Shown piece by piece: positions 42,717-51,419 of a stretch of 64,000 bases of DNA. The position numbers were made by a program, and so were the translations under genes. Under the pieces are notes generated by a model. It did not search any database. It saw only the letters and a program-made list of their open reading frames with translations, and was not told where the DNA came from. Each line of letters begins with the position of its first letter. Within the stretch, counting starts at the first letter, position 1. This DNA comes from PALSA-505 sp963762615 (GTDB lineage: Bacteria > Actinomycetota > Actinomycetes > Streptosporangiales > Streptosporangiaceae): contig CAVXLG010000013.1 of assembly GCA_963762615.1 (NCBI GenBank), positions 620,001-684,000 on the forward strand, read 5' to 3'.

Positions 42717-45536
42717 TTACCGGGTGACGCGCACCGTGGCCCCTCCCTGCCGTTGCGCCTGGCCGCCGAGGCCGACGGTCGCGTAGAGCACCGAGCTGGC
42801 CGCCGGGGCCCACGACGGCGGCTGGACGGTGAACCTGACGACCGGTGCCTGGTGCGGCGTGACCACGGCGAACACGGGGGAGCCGACCGGATGAACCTGC
42901 CAGCCCTGCGGCGCCTGCAGCGAGAACCGGACGCCGTGCAGCGTCTGGTTGCCCGACGGGGTCAGCTTCACCTGCACGGTGGCCTGCTGGCCCGCGGCTA
43001 TCGCGGCCGGAGCGCTGACGACAGCCTGCCGGGCGGCCGGGGTCGAGGTCATCCGGAACGACCCGCGCAGCGGCAGGCCGGCCAGCGCGGAGGAGTCGCC
43101 GACGTACACCTGGTAGCTGCCGGCCGTCTGGCTCCAGCCGCCGCCCCGCTGGTCCCACCACCAGGTGTCCCGGGGGGTCACGCTGAACGTCAACTGGGTC
43201 GACTGCCCGGGACCCAGGGTGACCCGCTGGAAGCCGGCCAGCTGGCGGGGCGGCTCGCCGGCCCCGGCCGGGTCGCCCAGGTACAGCTGGGCGACGTCGG
43301 TGCCCGTCCGGCTGCCGGTGTTGGTGACCGTGGCCGACACCCGCACGGTGGAAACCCCGTTGACCTTCGCCGGGGTGACCGTCAGGCCGCTGTAGCCGAA
43401 CGTCGTGTACGACAGACCGAACCCGAACGGGAACAGCGGCTGTATCCCCTTCGCGTCATACCAGCGGTACCCGACGTCCAGCCCCTCGGAGTAGTGCACC
43501 TTGCCGTTGACCCCGGGGAAGCGGTCCTTGGCGGCGGCCGGCACCTGGGACAGGCTGACCGGGAACGTCACCGGCAGGTGACCGCTCGGGTTCACCTTGC
43601 CGAACAGCACGCCGGCCAGCGCGGTGCCGCTGGTCTGGCCCGGGTACCAGGCGTCGACCACCCCGGCCACCCGGTTCAGCCAGGGCATGGCCACCGGCGC
43701 GCCCGCGTTGATCACGACCACCGTGCGCGGGTTGGCGGCCGCGACGGCCGAGACCAGCTCGTCCTGCGCGGACGGCAGGTTCAGGCTGAACCGGTCGGCC
43801 GCCTCGGTCTCGGTGTCGTCGGACACCACGACCACCGCCGTCGCCGCGGACTTGGCCGCCGCGACAGCCTTGGCGATGCCCGGCGCCAGGTGAGACGGCG
43901 TGCCCCAGGTCAGCGCCGAGGAATCGCCGCTGATCAGGAGGCGGTAGCTGTGCCCGGCCTGCAGATGCACCGCGACGGAGTAGGTGTGCACCGGCGGGGT
44001 GCTCGGCACGTTCAGCAGCGCGCGGCCGTTCAGCTTCAGGTACGTCGGGGTGTAGCAGCCGCACGGGTTCGTCACGGCCAGCACGTACGTGCCGGTCTGT
44101 GGCGCGGTCAGCGTCCCGGTGTAGCTGCCGCCGAACGGAGTGGGCGCGTAGGCCGGGGACAGCGCTGACGCCGGGATGGCCGGCAGCGCGGTGTCGGCCG
44201 GCAGGCCCTGGGTGTAGCTCACCGTCGTCCCGCTGCCAGCGGCTGACTTGATCCCCTGCAGCGGGCTTACCGTGCCGGACGGGAGCACGTAGGCGCTGCC
44301 GCCGCCGGTATAGGCCGGGGAGGTCGAGGCGGCTGGGCCTATCACCGCGACCTTGCCCGCCTTCGCGGCCGGCAGCGGGAGCACTGAACCGCTGTTCTTC
44401 AGCAGCGTGGTGCCGGTCTCGGCCACCTGGTTGGACAGCGCCACGTGCGCCGGCGTGGTGACCGTGGCGCTGGTCGAGCCGGTGCGCGGGTTGCTGAACA
44501 GGTTGAACCGGAACATCTCGGTGAGGATCCGGGACACCATCGTGTTCACCACGGTCCGGGAGATCGTGCCGTCCTTGACCGCCTGGTAGAGCGGCTGACC
44601 GAAGTTGCTGTTGAACGGCTGCTCGGAATCCGTGCCGTCCACCGCGGCCCTGGTGTCGTGAATGGCGCCGTAGTCGGACATGACGAACCCCGGGAAGCCC
44701 CACTGGTCCCGGAGCACGGTGTTCTCCAGGTAGGGATTCTGGCAGGCGAAGTTGCCGTTGATCGCCGAGTAGGCGCACATCACCGAGGCCGCCTTGGCCT
44801 GCTGCACCGCGGCCTGGAAGGTCGGCAGGTAGATTTCGTGCAGCGCCCGCTGGCTGATCAGGACGTCGTCCAGCAGGGTGTTGCGGTTGGTCTCCTGGTT
44901 GTACACCGCGTAGTGCTTGACCTGGTCGAGCACCCGCTGGCTCTGCACGCCCTCGATGTCGCTGACGGCGATGGACCGGTTGAGGAACGGGTCTTCGGTG
45001 TAGGTCTCGAAGGACCGCCCCCAGCGCGGATCCCGGTCGATGTTCACCGTGGGCCCGAGGTTGGCGCTGGCCCCCTTGCCGGCCTCCTCGGCGCCGACCA
45101 CGGCACCGTAGCGCTTGGCCAGCGAGGGATCGAAGGTGGCGGCGAGAGACACGGCCGACGGAAGCTCGGTCACGCCGGTGAGCCCGTCACCCACCCCGAC
45201 GGGGCCGTCTTCCAGGCCCACGTCCGGGATGCACAGCTGGGGCTGGGCCGCTATGTTGAACACGTAAGGCGCTGCGGGATTCTGCGCCTGGCCGTCGCCC
45301 TCCACCATGGTGATCTCGTCGGACAGCGTCATCCGGCTCAGCACCAGGGCCACCCGCCGGGCGACCGACAAGTGCGTGTTGAGCCAGGGACAGCGCGCGG
45401 TGTCCGCCGCGGTCCCGCCGGACCGGCTGGCGGTGGCTGCCGACGTGCGGGCGCCGGCCGGCGCCGCGGAGAGCGCGAGCGCGGCGGCGGTGACGATGGC
45501 CGCGGACGCCGCGCCGGAAAGCAGGGATTTTCTCAC
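42717..45536 (-). CDS. Secreted glycoside hydrolase family 3 beta-glucosidase with PA14-like and NEW3 domains
   Basis: 939 aa from GTG 45536. A Sec signal (SAAIVTAAALALSAAPAGA) precedes the GH3 barrel: VGLEDGPVGVGDGLTGVTEL, NLGPTVNIDRDPRWGRSFET, QVKHYAVYNQETNRN and the nucleophile Asp in FPGFVMSDYGAIHDT. The GH3 C domain (GTTLLKNSGSVLPLPAAKAG; VVVVSDDTETEAADRFSLNL) has a PA14-like insert around GSYTGTLTAPQTGTYVLAV. A fibronectin-III-like domain (VTNTGSRTGTDVAQLYLGDP) and a final NEW3-type domain (about residues 840-939) follow. It would remove terminal glucose or related sugars from plant or fungal glycans outside the cell. It is divergent from the S53 protease. Confidence 0.92.
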   Translation of the reverse strand: MRKSLLSGAASAAIVTAAALALSAAPAGARTSAATASRSGGTAADTARCPWLNTHLSVARRVALVLSRMTLSDEITMVEGDGQAQNPAAPYVFNIAAQPQLCIPDVGLEDGPVGVGDGLTGVTELPSAVSLAATFDPSLAKRYGAVVGAEEAGKGASANLGPTVNIDRDPRWGRSFETYTEDPFLNRSIAVSDIEGVQSQRVLDQVKHYAVYNQETNRNTLLDDVLISQRALHEIYLPTFQAAVQQAKAASVMCAYSAINGNFACQNPYLENTVLRDQWGFPGFVMSDYGAIHDTRAAVDGTDSEQPFNSNFGQPLYQAVKDGTISRTVVNTMVSRILTEMFRFNLFSNPRTGSTSATVTTPAHVALSNQVAETGTTLLKNSGSVLPLPAAKAGKVAVIGPAASTSPAYTGGGSAYVLPSGTVSPLQGIKSAAGSGTTVSYTQGLPADTALPAIPASALSPAYAPTPFGGSYTGTLTAPQTGTYVLAVTNPCGCYTPTYLKLNGRALLNVPSTPPVHTYSVAVHLQAGHSYRLLISGDSSALTWGTPSHLAPGIAKAVAAAKSAATAVVVVSDDTETEAADRFSLNLPSAQDELVSAVAAANPRTVVVINAGAPVAMPWLNRVAGVVDAWYPGQTSGTALAGVLFGKVNPSGHLPVTFPVSLSQVPAAAKDRFPGVNGKVHYSEGLDVGYRWYDAKGIQPLFPFGFGLSYTTFGYSGLTVTPAKVNGVSTVRVSATVTNTGSRTGTDVAQLYLGDPAGAGEPPRQLAGFQRVTLGPGQSTQLTFSVTPRDTWWWDQRGGGWSQTAGSYQVYVGDSSALAGLPLRGSFRMTSTPAARQAVVSAPAAIAAGQQATVQVKLTPSGNQTLHGVRFSLQAPQGWQVHPVGSPVFAVVTPHQAPVVRFTVQPPSWAPAASSVLYATVGLGGQAQRQGGATVRVTR

Positions 45537-45704
45537 GGGGTGACCGCCTTTCCAGCGATTCTTCGCCTGCGCTCCTTCCCGCAGCGATGGTCATCATTCA
45601 CTGCTGCCGCCTAATATTTGGTTGATTTGTGTCCGACTTGAGGGTATTGCCGGAAATCCTCCGGTATGCGACCCTGCTTGGCGGCATATAACCCAATGCG
45701 GCCT

Positions 45705-45721
45705 ATGCCGATTCGCGGCAT
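45705..45721. promoter_or_regulatory. Short inverted repeat in the GH3/S53 divergent promoter region
   Basis: ATGCCG and CGGCAT flank ATTCG, 30 bases upstream of the protease start. It is a candidate operator; no known regulator consensus (for example CebR) matches. Confidence 0.25.
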
Positions 45722-45751
45722 TGAGGCGGCGTACCCATCTGGGGGGATCAC

Positions 45752-47980
45752 ATGACGGCTGGCAGGCGACTATTAGCTCTGGGTGCGAGCGGGGCTCTCG
45801 CGCTGTCCGGTGTGCTGGTATCGGCGAGTCCGTCCGGAGCACAGACCCGGGCGGTCACCTCGGGGGTGCGGGTGACCAGCAGCGCTCCGGTGCGGATAGC
45901 CGGCGACGGCCCGGCCCCGCTGCCGCGCGGCGCGGCCCGGCTCGGGCCGCTGGCGCCGGGTACCAGGATGCACCTGGACGTGACGCTGCGCGTCCGTGAC
46001 CAGGCGGCGCTGACCGCCTTCCTTACCGGCCTGTCGAACCGGCAATCGCCGCTGTTCCACCACTACCTGCGGCCGGGGCAGTTCGGCCCGAGGTTCGGGC
46101 CGGCCCTGGCGTCGGTGGCCGCCGTGCGGGCCGCGCTGGGGCGGGCGGGCCTGTCGCCGGGGGCGGCCACGTCCAACCGGCTGATCATCCCGGTCACCGC
46201 GTCTGCGGCCGCTGTCGAGCGCGCGTTCGGCATCGCGCTGGCCAGCTACCGGCTGCCGGGCGGCCGGGTCGGCTACGCGAACACCGCGGCGCCCCGGATC
46301 TCTGCCGCCGTCGCGCGGTACGTCTCCGGGGTGGTGGGGCTCAGCAACCTCTACCAGCAGCACAGCATGCTGGCCCGGCCGTCCCGGTCTGCGGCCAAGC
46401 CCCCGGCGTCCGCCGGGCACCGGGCGCCGGCCGGGCACCCGGTAGCGCGGCCGGGCGCGGCCGGCCCGAAGCCGTGCACCGCGGCGGTGACCGTGGCCGA
46501 AGAAAACAATGCCTTCACCGCGTCCGGCCTGGCCAACTATTACCTGATGTCGCCGTTCTACGGTCAGGGCGACCTGGGGTCGGGCGTGCGGGTCGCGCTG
46601 TACGAGCTCGAGCCCAACTCGGCCAGCGACATCAGCAAGTACGAGAGTTGCTACGGCGTGTCCACCCCGGTCACGTACAAGAAGGTCGACGGCGGGTCCG
46701 GCTCCGGTGCCGGCTCGGGTGAGGCGGCGCTGGACATCGAGGACGTGCTGGGGCTGGCCCCCGACGTCGCGATCGACGTCTACCAGGCGCCCAACAGCGG
46801 CACCGGGGGCGTGGACAACTACAACGCGATCGTCACGGCCGACACCGACCAGGTCATCTCGACTTCGTGGGGACTGTGCGAGCTGCTCCTGTCAAAGTCA
46901 ACTGCCTCGGCTGAGCAGGCCATATTCGAGCAGGCAAACACGCAGGGCCAGACCATATTCGCCGCGGCGGGTGATGACGGCTCGACCGACTGCCGGTCAG
47001 GGGCGGATAAGGCAAAGGTATCGGCGGACGACCCGGGCACCCAGCCTGGCGTCGTCAGCGTCGGCGGCACCAAGGCCACCTCGTCGGGCGAGAGGGTATG
47101 GAACGAATCGGCCATCGACGACGGTGCAGGCGGCGGCGGCGTGTCCAGATACTGGTGCATGCCTTCCTACCAGTACCAGACGGCGGTCCCCGGACTGATC
47201 AACAGCGACTCGGTGACGAGCTCCGGCTGCCCTGCGGCGCAGGGCAACTTGGTGCGCGAGGTGCCTGACGTGTCGGCCGACGCCGATCCCCAGACGGGGT
47301 ATGTCATCGTCTTCAAGGGGAGCTGGGAAGTCATCGGCGGCACCAGCGCCGCGGCGCCGCTGTGGGCGGCCGTCGCCGCGCTGATCGACGATTCCCCGTT
47401 CTGCACGGACTACGGGTCGGGCGACGTGGGCGTGCTGCCCCAGGAACTGTGGAACATCGCCGGGGTCAACCACTCCTACATCTACTCGGGCGGAGCGGAC
47501 GAGCCTGAGGTCGTCCACGACGTCACCTCGGGCAACAACGACTACACGCCGTCCGGGTACACCGGCGGCCTGTACCCCGCGACCACCGGCTACGACATGG
47601 CCAGCGGTCTCGGGTCCCCGCTGGTCGCCGGGGTCGGCGCCGGCGGCTCGGTCAGCATGTTCTTCCCCGGGCTGGCCGCCGTCATGTGCGAGGCGTCCGC
47701 CACGAAGCTGAAGACGGACAAGGTCACCGGCATCTCGCCCAAGTCAGGACCGGCCGCCGGCGGCACGAAGGTCACGGTGACCGGCTCCGGCTTCCTGCCG
47801 ATCGCCGGGGCTGACATGGTCGTGATCGGGTCGAAGCTGATCGCCGCGACCTGCACGAGCACCACCAAGTGCACGTTCACGACGCCGAAGCACGCGGCCG
47901 GCACGGTCGATATCCATGTCTCCGCCGAGGACTTCGGCGACAGCCCGGTCAGTTCGAAGGACAAGTACACCTACGGGTAA
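45752..47980 (+). CDS. S53 family serine-carboxyl peptidase (sedolisin/kumamolisin) with TIG domain
   Basis: 742 aa from ATG 45752 with GGGGGG upstream. A Sec signal leads into a pro-kumamolisin activation domain (SPLFHHYLRPGQFGPRFGP; LIIPVTASAAAVERAFG). The catalytic domain shows the Glu and Asp in GSGEAALDIEDVLGLAPD, the oxyanion Asp in IFAAAGDDGSTD and the nucleophile Ser in VIGGTSAAAPLWAAVAALI. The Ca-binding end is YDMASGLGSPL. A C-terminal IPT/TIG domain starts at GISPKSGPAAGGTKVTVTG. Sedolisins are acid proteases, so the enzyme probably degrades protein outside the cell in acidic soil. An 18-bp terminator follows. Confidence 0.93.
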   Translation: MTAGRRLLALGASGALALSGVLVSASPSGAQTRAVTSGVRVTSSAPVRIAGDGPAPLPRGAARLGPLAPGTRMHLDVTLRVRDQAALTAFLTGLSNRQSPLFHHYLRPGQFGPRFGPALASVAAVRAALGRAGLSPGAATSNRLIIPVTASAAAVERAFGIALASYRLPGGRVGYANTAAPRISAAVARYVSGVVGLSNLYQQHSMLARPSRSAAKPPASAGHRAPAGHPVARPGAAGPKPCTAAVTVAEENNAFTASGLANYYLMSPFYGQGDLGSGVRVALYELEPNSASDISKYESCYGVSTPVTYKKVDGGSGSGAGSGEAALDIEDVLGLAPDVAIDVYQAPNSGTGGVDNYNAIVTADTDQVISTSWGLCELLLSKSTASAEQAIFEQANTQGQTIFAAAGDDGSTDCRSGADKAKVSADDPGTQPGVVSVGGTKATSSGERVWNESAIDDGAGGGGVSRYWCMPSYQYQTAVPGLINSDSVTSSGCPAAQGNLVREVPDVSADADPQTGYVIVFKGSWEVIGGTSAAAPLWAAVAALIDDSPFCTDYGSGDVGVLPQELWNIAGVNHSYIYSGGADEPEVVHDVTSGNNDYTPSGYTGGLYPATTGYDMASGLGSPLVAGVGAGGSVSMFFPGLAAVMCEASATKLKTDKVTGISPKSGPAAGGTKVTVTGSGFLPIAGADMVVIGSKLIAATCTSTTKCTFTTPKHAAGTVDIHVSAEDFGDSPVSSKDKYTYG

Positions 47981-47995
47981 GCCGATCCGGGTAAT

Positions 47996-48037
47996 CCGCG
48001 GGCACCGGCTCGGCACCGGCCGAGCCGGTGCCCGCGG
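47996..48037 (+). terminator. Strong terminator hairpin after the S53 protease
   Basis: A perfect 18-bp stem, CCGCGGGCACCGGCTCGG (47996-48013) with its complement at 48020-48037, and a 6-base loop, 15 bases after the stop. Confidence 0.85.
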
Positions 48038-48070
48038 CGTCCCGGGCCCTCGGCGCGCTACCGTACCGCC

Positions 48071-48724
48071 ATGACGGCTGCCCGCTGGCCGGGAGAACTC
48101 GCCGATCTTCCTTACGCCGCCGCCCTGACGCCGGGCGGGTTCGGCGACCACGCCGAGTACGACACCGTGCACTTCGACCGGGTCAGCGTCGAGGAACCGG
48201 ACGCGTCCGGCGCCAGGTTCCTCGACTGCGCCTTCACCGGGGTGTCGGTCCAGGGCGGCCGGTTCGGCCGGTCCAGGTTCATCGACGTGTGGCTGAAGGA
48301 CGTCCGGATGACGCTGTGTGACCTCGCCGGGACGCAGTGGACGGACGCCACGATCATCGGCGGCGCGATAGCCGGCGTGCAGGCATTCGGCGCGCGGCTG
48401 GACCGGGTGGTCTTCACCGGCTGCAAGCTCGATTCGGTGAACTTCCGTGACGCCGAGCTGACCGGGGTGACGTTCAGCGACTGCCTGCTGCGCGACGTGG
48501 ACTTCGGCGGCGCCACGCTTGCCCGGACGGCCTTCACCGCATCCCGGCTGACCGGCGTGGACTTCAGCCGGGCCCGGCTGGACCGGGTGGATCTGCGCGG
48601 CTCGGAACTCGGCCTGATCGTCGGGCCCGACCCGCTGCGCGGCGCGATCATCAGCACCGGCCAGCTCGCCGCGCTCGCTCCGGTACTCGCCGAGAGCCTC
48701 GGCATCGTGGTGGACGACGGCTAG
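48071..48724 (+). CDS. Pentapeptide repeat protein
   Basis: 217 aa from ATG 48071. About 20 A(D/N)LxX-type pentapeptides form the body: SGARFLDCAFTGVSVQGGRF, CKLDSVNFRDAELTGVTFSD, CLLRDVDFGGATLARTAFTA and SRLTGVDFSRARLDRVDLRG, which fold as a right-handed square beta-helix. The C-terminal part (RGAIISTGQLAALAPVLAES) is typical for the end of this fold. The MfpA/Qnr subgroup mimics DNA and shields gyrase, but many members have other or unknown roles; nothing specific marks this one as Qnr-like. It converges with the alpha/beta hydrolase. Confidence 0.88.
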   Translation: MTAARWPGELADLPYAAALTPGGFGDHAEYDTVHFDRVSVEEPDASGARFLDCAFTGVSVQGGRFGRSRFIDVWLKDVRMTLCDLAGTQWTDATIIGGAIAGVQAFGARLDRVVFTGCKLDSVNFRDAELTGVTFSDCLLRDVDFGGATLARTAFTASRLTGVDFSRARLDRVDLRGSELGLIVGPDPLRGAIISTGQLAALAPVLAESLGIVVDDG

Positions 48725-48774
48725 CGGCGGCCGTGGTTCCCGCGGGATCACCCTGGCGATAGTGCAACGACCGG

Positions 48775-49566
48775 CTACTGCCCGTTCGGCCCGCAAAAGA
48801 AGTCGACGAGGACAGGGCCGAGGATCCCGGGCGGAATCTGGTGGAAGGTGCCCTCCAGCGAGAGGTGCCGCGCGTTGCCGAGCGCGCCCGCCGCGGCCCT
48901 GGCCGCGCTGCGCAGCCAGGCCGGGCTCGCGGTGCTGTCCAGCACCAGCGCAGGCACGGCGACCGCGGCCATCCGGCTGGCCGGCAGTGCGGCACCGTCG
49001 CCCATGATGACGCCGTCGTACAGGGCGGTGGGCGCCATCGCGCACAGCGCCGGCCAGACCGGGGCCTGCCGCATCTGGCGCAGCGCCGCGGGTGGCAGGC
49101 CGACGATCTCGGTCATGAAATAGTCAACCGCGTCGGCCAGGCGGCCCGAAGAGGTCAGCCCGGCCATCTGGTGCAGGTAGTCGCCGGGCAGCCGCGGCGC
49201 GCCGCCGACCCGGTAGGGCGGCTCGAACAGGGCGAGCTTACCGACGGCCAGGCCGGCGGCGGCCGCCTCGAAGGCGAGGGCGGCACCGGAGGAGAAGCCG
49301 CACAGGTCCGCCCGCCCGCCGAGCTGGGCCAGCAGAGCGCCGATGTCCTCGATCTCGCGCCCGACCGCGTACGGCGGGGTGTCCCCGCTGGTCCCGCGGC
49401 CGCGCCGGTCGTAGCAGATCACGGTCATCCGCGCCGACAGCACCGCGGCCAGCGGGGCAGCCGACTGCGCGTCGTTGAAGGCCCCGCCTACCAGGATGAC
49501 CGGCGGGCCGTCGCCGGAGCGCTGGTAGCCGATGGACGTGCCGTCGGCCGAGATGACCGTGGTCAT
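48775..49566 (-). CDS. Alpha/beta-fold hydrolase
   Basis: 263 aa from ATG 49566. Motifs: PPVILVGGAFNDAQSAAPL (oxyanion-hole strand), VICYDRRGRGTSGDTPPYAV, nucleophile elbow LCGFSSGAALAFEAAA with Ser, Asp in VPALVLDSTASPAW and the catalytic His in EGTFHQIPPGI. It is close to small cytoplasmic esterase/peroxidase-like members; the substrate cannot be told. It converges with the pentapeptide gene and is divergent from the ECF sigma factor with 253 bases between. Confidence 0.9.
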   Translation of the reverse strand: MTTVISADGTSIGYQRSGDGPPVILVGGAFNDAQSAAPLAAVLSARMTVICYDRRGRGTSGDTPPYAVGREIEDIGALLAQLGGRADLCGFSSGAALAFEAAAAGLAVGKLALFEPPYRVGGAPRLPGDYLHQMAGLTSSGRLADAVDYFMTEIVGLPPAALRQMRQAPVWPALCAMAPTALYDGVIMGDGAALPASRMAAVAVPALVLDSTASPAWLRSAARAAAGALGNARHLSLEGTFHQIPPGILGPVLVDFFCGPNGQ

Positions 49567-49819
49567 CGGCTATCCCTCCGTTGCGCTCGGCCGGCCGCCA
49601 GCTCGCCGGCCGGCTCCGGCGGGGCCGCGATCTTGTATCCGGGCGCCATCCAGAATGCCAGCTGACAGCGGTCCGTCAAGACCGCGCCAGCCGGGGCGGC
49701 AGCGGCGATCAGCGCGCTGGTCCGGGACGCCGAGCGAAAATTACATCTCCGGGGACCGATGAGTTCTGGGCCGCCGCATAGTCTCCATGAGCAGGAAGGG
49801 ACGCGAAGGAGCTGCGGGC

Positions 49820-50806
49820 ATGACGGACAGCGCGGTCGAGACAGACTTCCAGGCCCTGGCGGAGCCGTTCCGGCGCGAACTGCTCGCCTACTGCTACCGG
49901 ATGCTCGGCTCGGTACACGACGCCGAGGATCTGGTGCAGGAGACCTACCTGCGCGCCTGGCGGGCCTACGACCGGTTCGAGGGCCGGTCGTCGCTGCGGA
50001 CCTGGCTGTACCGGATCGCCACCAACGCCTGCCTGACCGCGCTGGAAGGCCGGGGCCGCCGGGCGCTGCCCAGCGGGCTCGGCACCCCGAGCAGCGATCC
50101 CGGCGGCGAGCTGACCGAGTCGCTGGAGGTGCCCTGGGCCGAACCCGTCCCGGACGCGATGGTCGGTGCGGGGCTGGCCGACCCCGCGGCGATCGTCACG
50201 ACCCGGGAGAGCATCCGGCTGGCGCTGATCACCGCGCTGCAGCACCTGCCGGCCCGGCAGCGGACCGTGCTGATCATGCGGGACGTGCTGTGCTGGCGGG
50301 CCGCGGAGGTCGCCGACCTGCTCGGCACCACCACCGTCGCGGTCAACAGCATGCTGCAGCGCGCTCGTACACAGATCAGCGAGCTGGCCCCGACTGAGGA
50401 CGAGGTCACCGAGCCGGCCGTCGCCGGGCAACGGGAACTGCTCGAGCGCTACGTCGCCGCCTTCCAGAACTACGACATCGCCGCCCTGGTCGGGCTGCTC
50501 AGCGCCGACGTGGTCTGGGAGATGCCGCCGTTCACCGGCTGGTACCAGACGCGCGAGCAGGTCGCCCTGCTAGTGGAGACGCACTGCCCGGCGAGCGGTC
50601 CCGGTGACCTGCGGCTGCTTCCGACCCAGGCCAACGGCCAGCCTGCCTTCGGCATGTACATGCGCCGGGCCGACGGCGAGCACCATGCCTTCCAGTTGCA
50701 CGTCGTGCACGTGCGGGGCTCGGTGATCGATCACGTGACCGCGTTCTTCGACACGTCGCTGTTCGCCGCGTTCGGCCTGCCCGACGTCCTGCCAGCCGCG
50801 TCATGA
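49820..50806 (+). CDS. ECF sigma factor with C-terminal SnoaL-like domain (SigG/SigJ type)
   Basis: About 328 aa. ATG 49820 is preferred to 49787 since AAGGAG lies about 9 bases upstream. Sigma region 2 is LLAYCYRMLGSVHDAEDLVQ, ETYLRAWRAYDRFEGRSSLR, TWLYRIATNACLTALEGRGR. Region 4 is LPARQRTVLIMRDVLCWRAA, EVADLLGTTTVAVNSMLQRA. A SnoaL-like domain follows (LLERYVAAFQNYDIAALVGL; VVWEMPPFTGWYQTREQVA; VRGSVIDHVTAFFDTSLFAA). This group lacks an anti-sigma factor, and the extra domain is thought to regulate activity. The stop overlaps the next gene by four bases. Confidence 0.9.
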   Translation: MTDSAVETDFQALAEPFRRELLAYCYRMLGSVHDAEDLVQETYLRAWRAYDRFEGRSSLRTWLYRIATNACLTALEGRGRRALPSGLGTPSSDPGGELTESLEVPWAEPVPDAMVGAGLADPAAIVTTRESIRLALITALQHLPARQRTVLIMRDVLCWRAAEVADLLGTTTVAVNSMLQRARTQISELAPTEDEVTEPAVAGQRELLERYVAAFQNYDIAALVGLLSADVVWEMPPFTGWYQTREQVALLVETHCPASGPGDLRLLPTQANGQPAFGMYMRRADGEHHAFQLHVVHVRGSVIDHVTAFFDTSLFAAFGLPDVLPAAS

Positions 50807-51417
50807 CCGATGCGCGCCCGGCGGCGACGCTGTCCGGAGGGGTCGCGTTGCTTGAGCGCGCGGTCGGCTACACGCTCGGCCAGCTGCACGTCGTCACCCC
50901 GGCCGACCTGTCCCGCCGCACGCCGTGCCCGGAGTGGGACCTGCGCCAGTTGCTCGAGCACATGGACGACTCGCTGACCGCGCTGCAGGAGGCACTGGAT
51001 CTCGCCCAGGTAGGCCCGGGACCCGGGGACGGCACCGAGCCCGGGCAGGGCCCGGCAGACTCGGCGATTTCCCCGGTGGGCACGCTGCGCGGCCGGGCCA
51101 GCCGGCTGCTCGGCGCGCTGGCCGGGGCCGGCGACGGCCTGGTCTGGGTGGGCGGGCTGCCGGTGCCGGCGAGCATCGTGACCAGCGCCGGGGCCATCGA
51201 CGTGGCCGTGCACGGCTGGGACGTGGCCCGCGCCTGCGGCCGGGACTGGCCGATCCCGGAGCAGCTGGCCGAGGACATGCTGGAGATATCGCCACTGCTG
51301 ATCACCTGCGCCGAGCGGCCCGCGCTGTTCGCGGCGCCGGTTCCCGTCCCGCGGCACGCCAAGGCCAGCGACCGGCTGGTAGCCTACCTGGGCCGTGATC
51401 CCGGTACCGGAGAGTAA
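50803..51417 (+). CDS. TIGR03086-type DinB/maleylpyruvate-isomerase-like protein
   Basis: 204 aa from ATG 50803, overlapping the sigma-factor stop. It starts with a four-helix DinB-like module: LLERAVGYTLGQLHVVTPAD, LSRRTPCPEWDLRQLLEHMD (the conserved CPxW and metal-binding His), and further SAGAIDVAVHGWDVARACGR with the second His. Such proteins bind a divalent metal and some act as mycothiol-dependent transferases. Close coupling to an ECF sigma factor is common in actinobacteria; the specific reaction is unknown. Confidence 0.85.
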   Translation: MTDARPAATLSGGVALLERAVGYTLGQLHVVTPADLSRRTPCPEWDLRQLLEHMDDSLTALQEALDLAQVGPGPGDGTEPGQGPADSAISPVGTLRGRASRLLGALAGAGDGLVWVGGLPVPASIVTSAGAIDVAVHGWDVARACGRDWPIPEQLAEDMLEISPLLITCAERPALFAAPVPVPRHAKASDRLVAYLGRDPGTGE

Positions 51418-51419
51418 CT

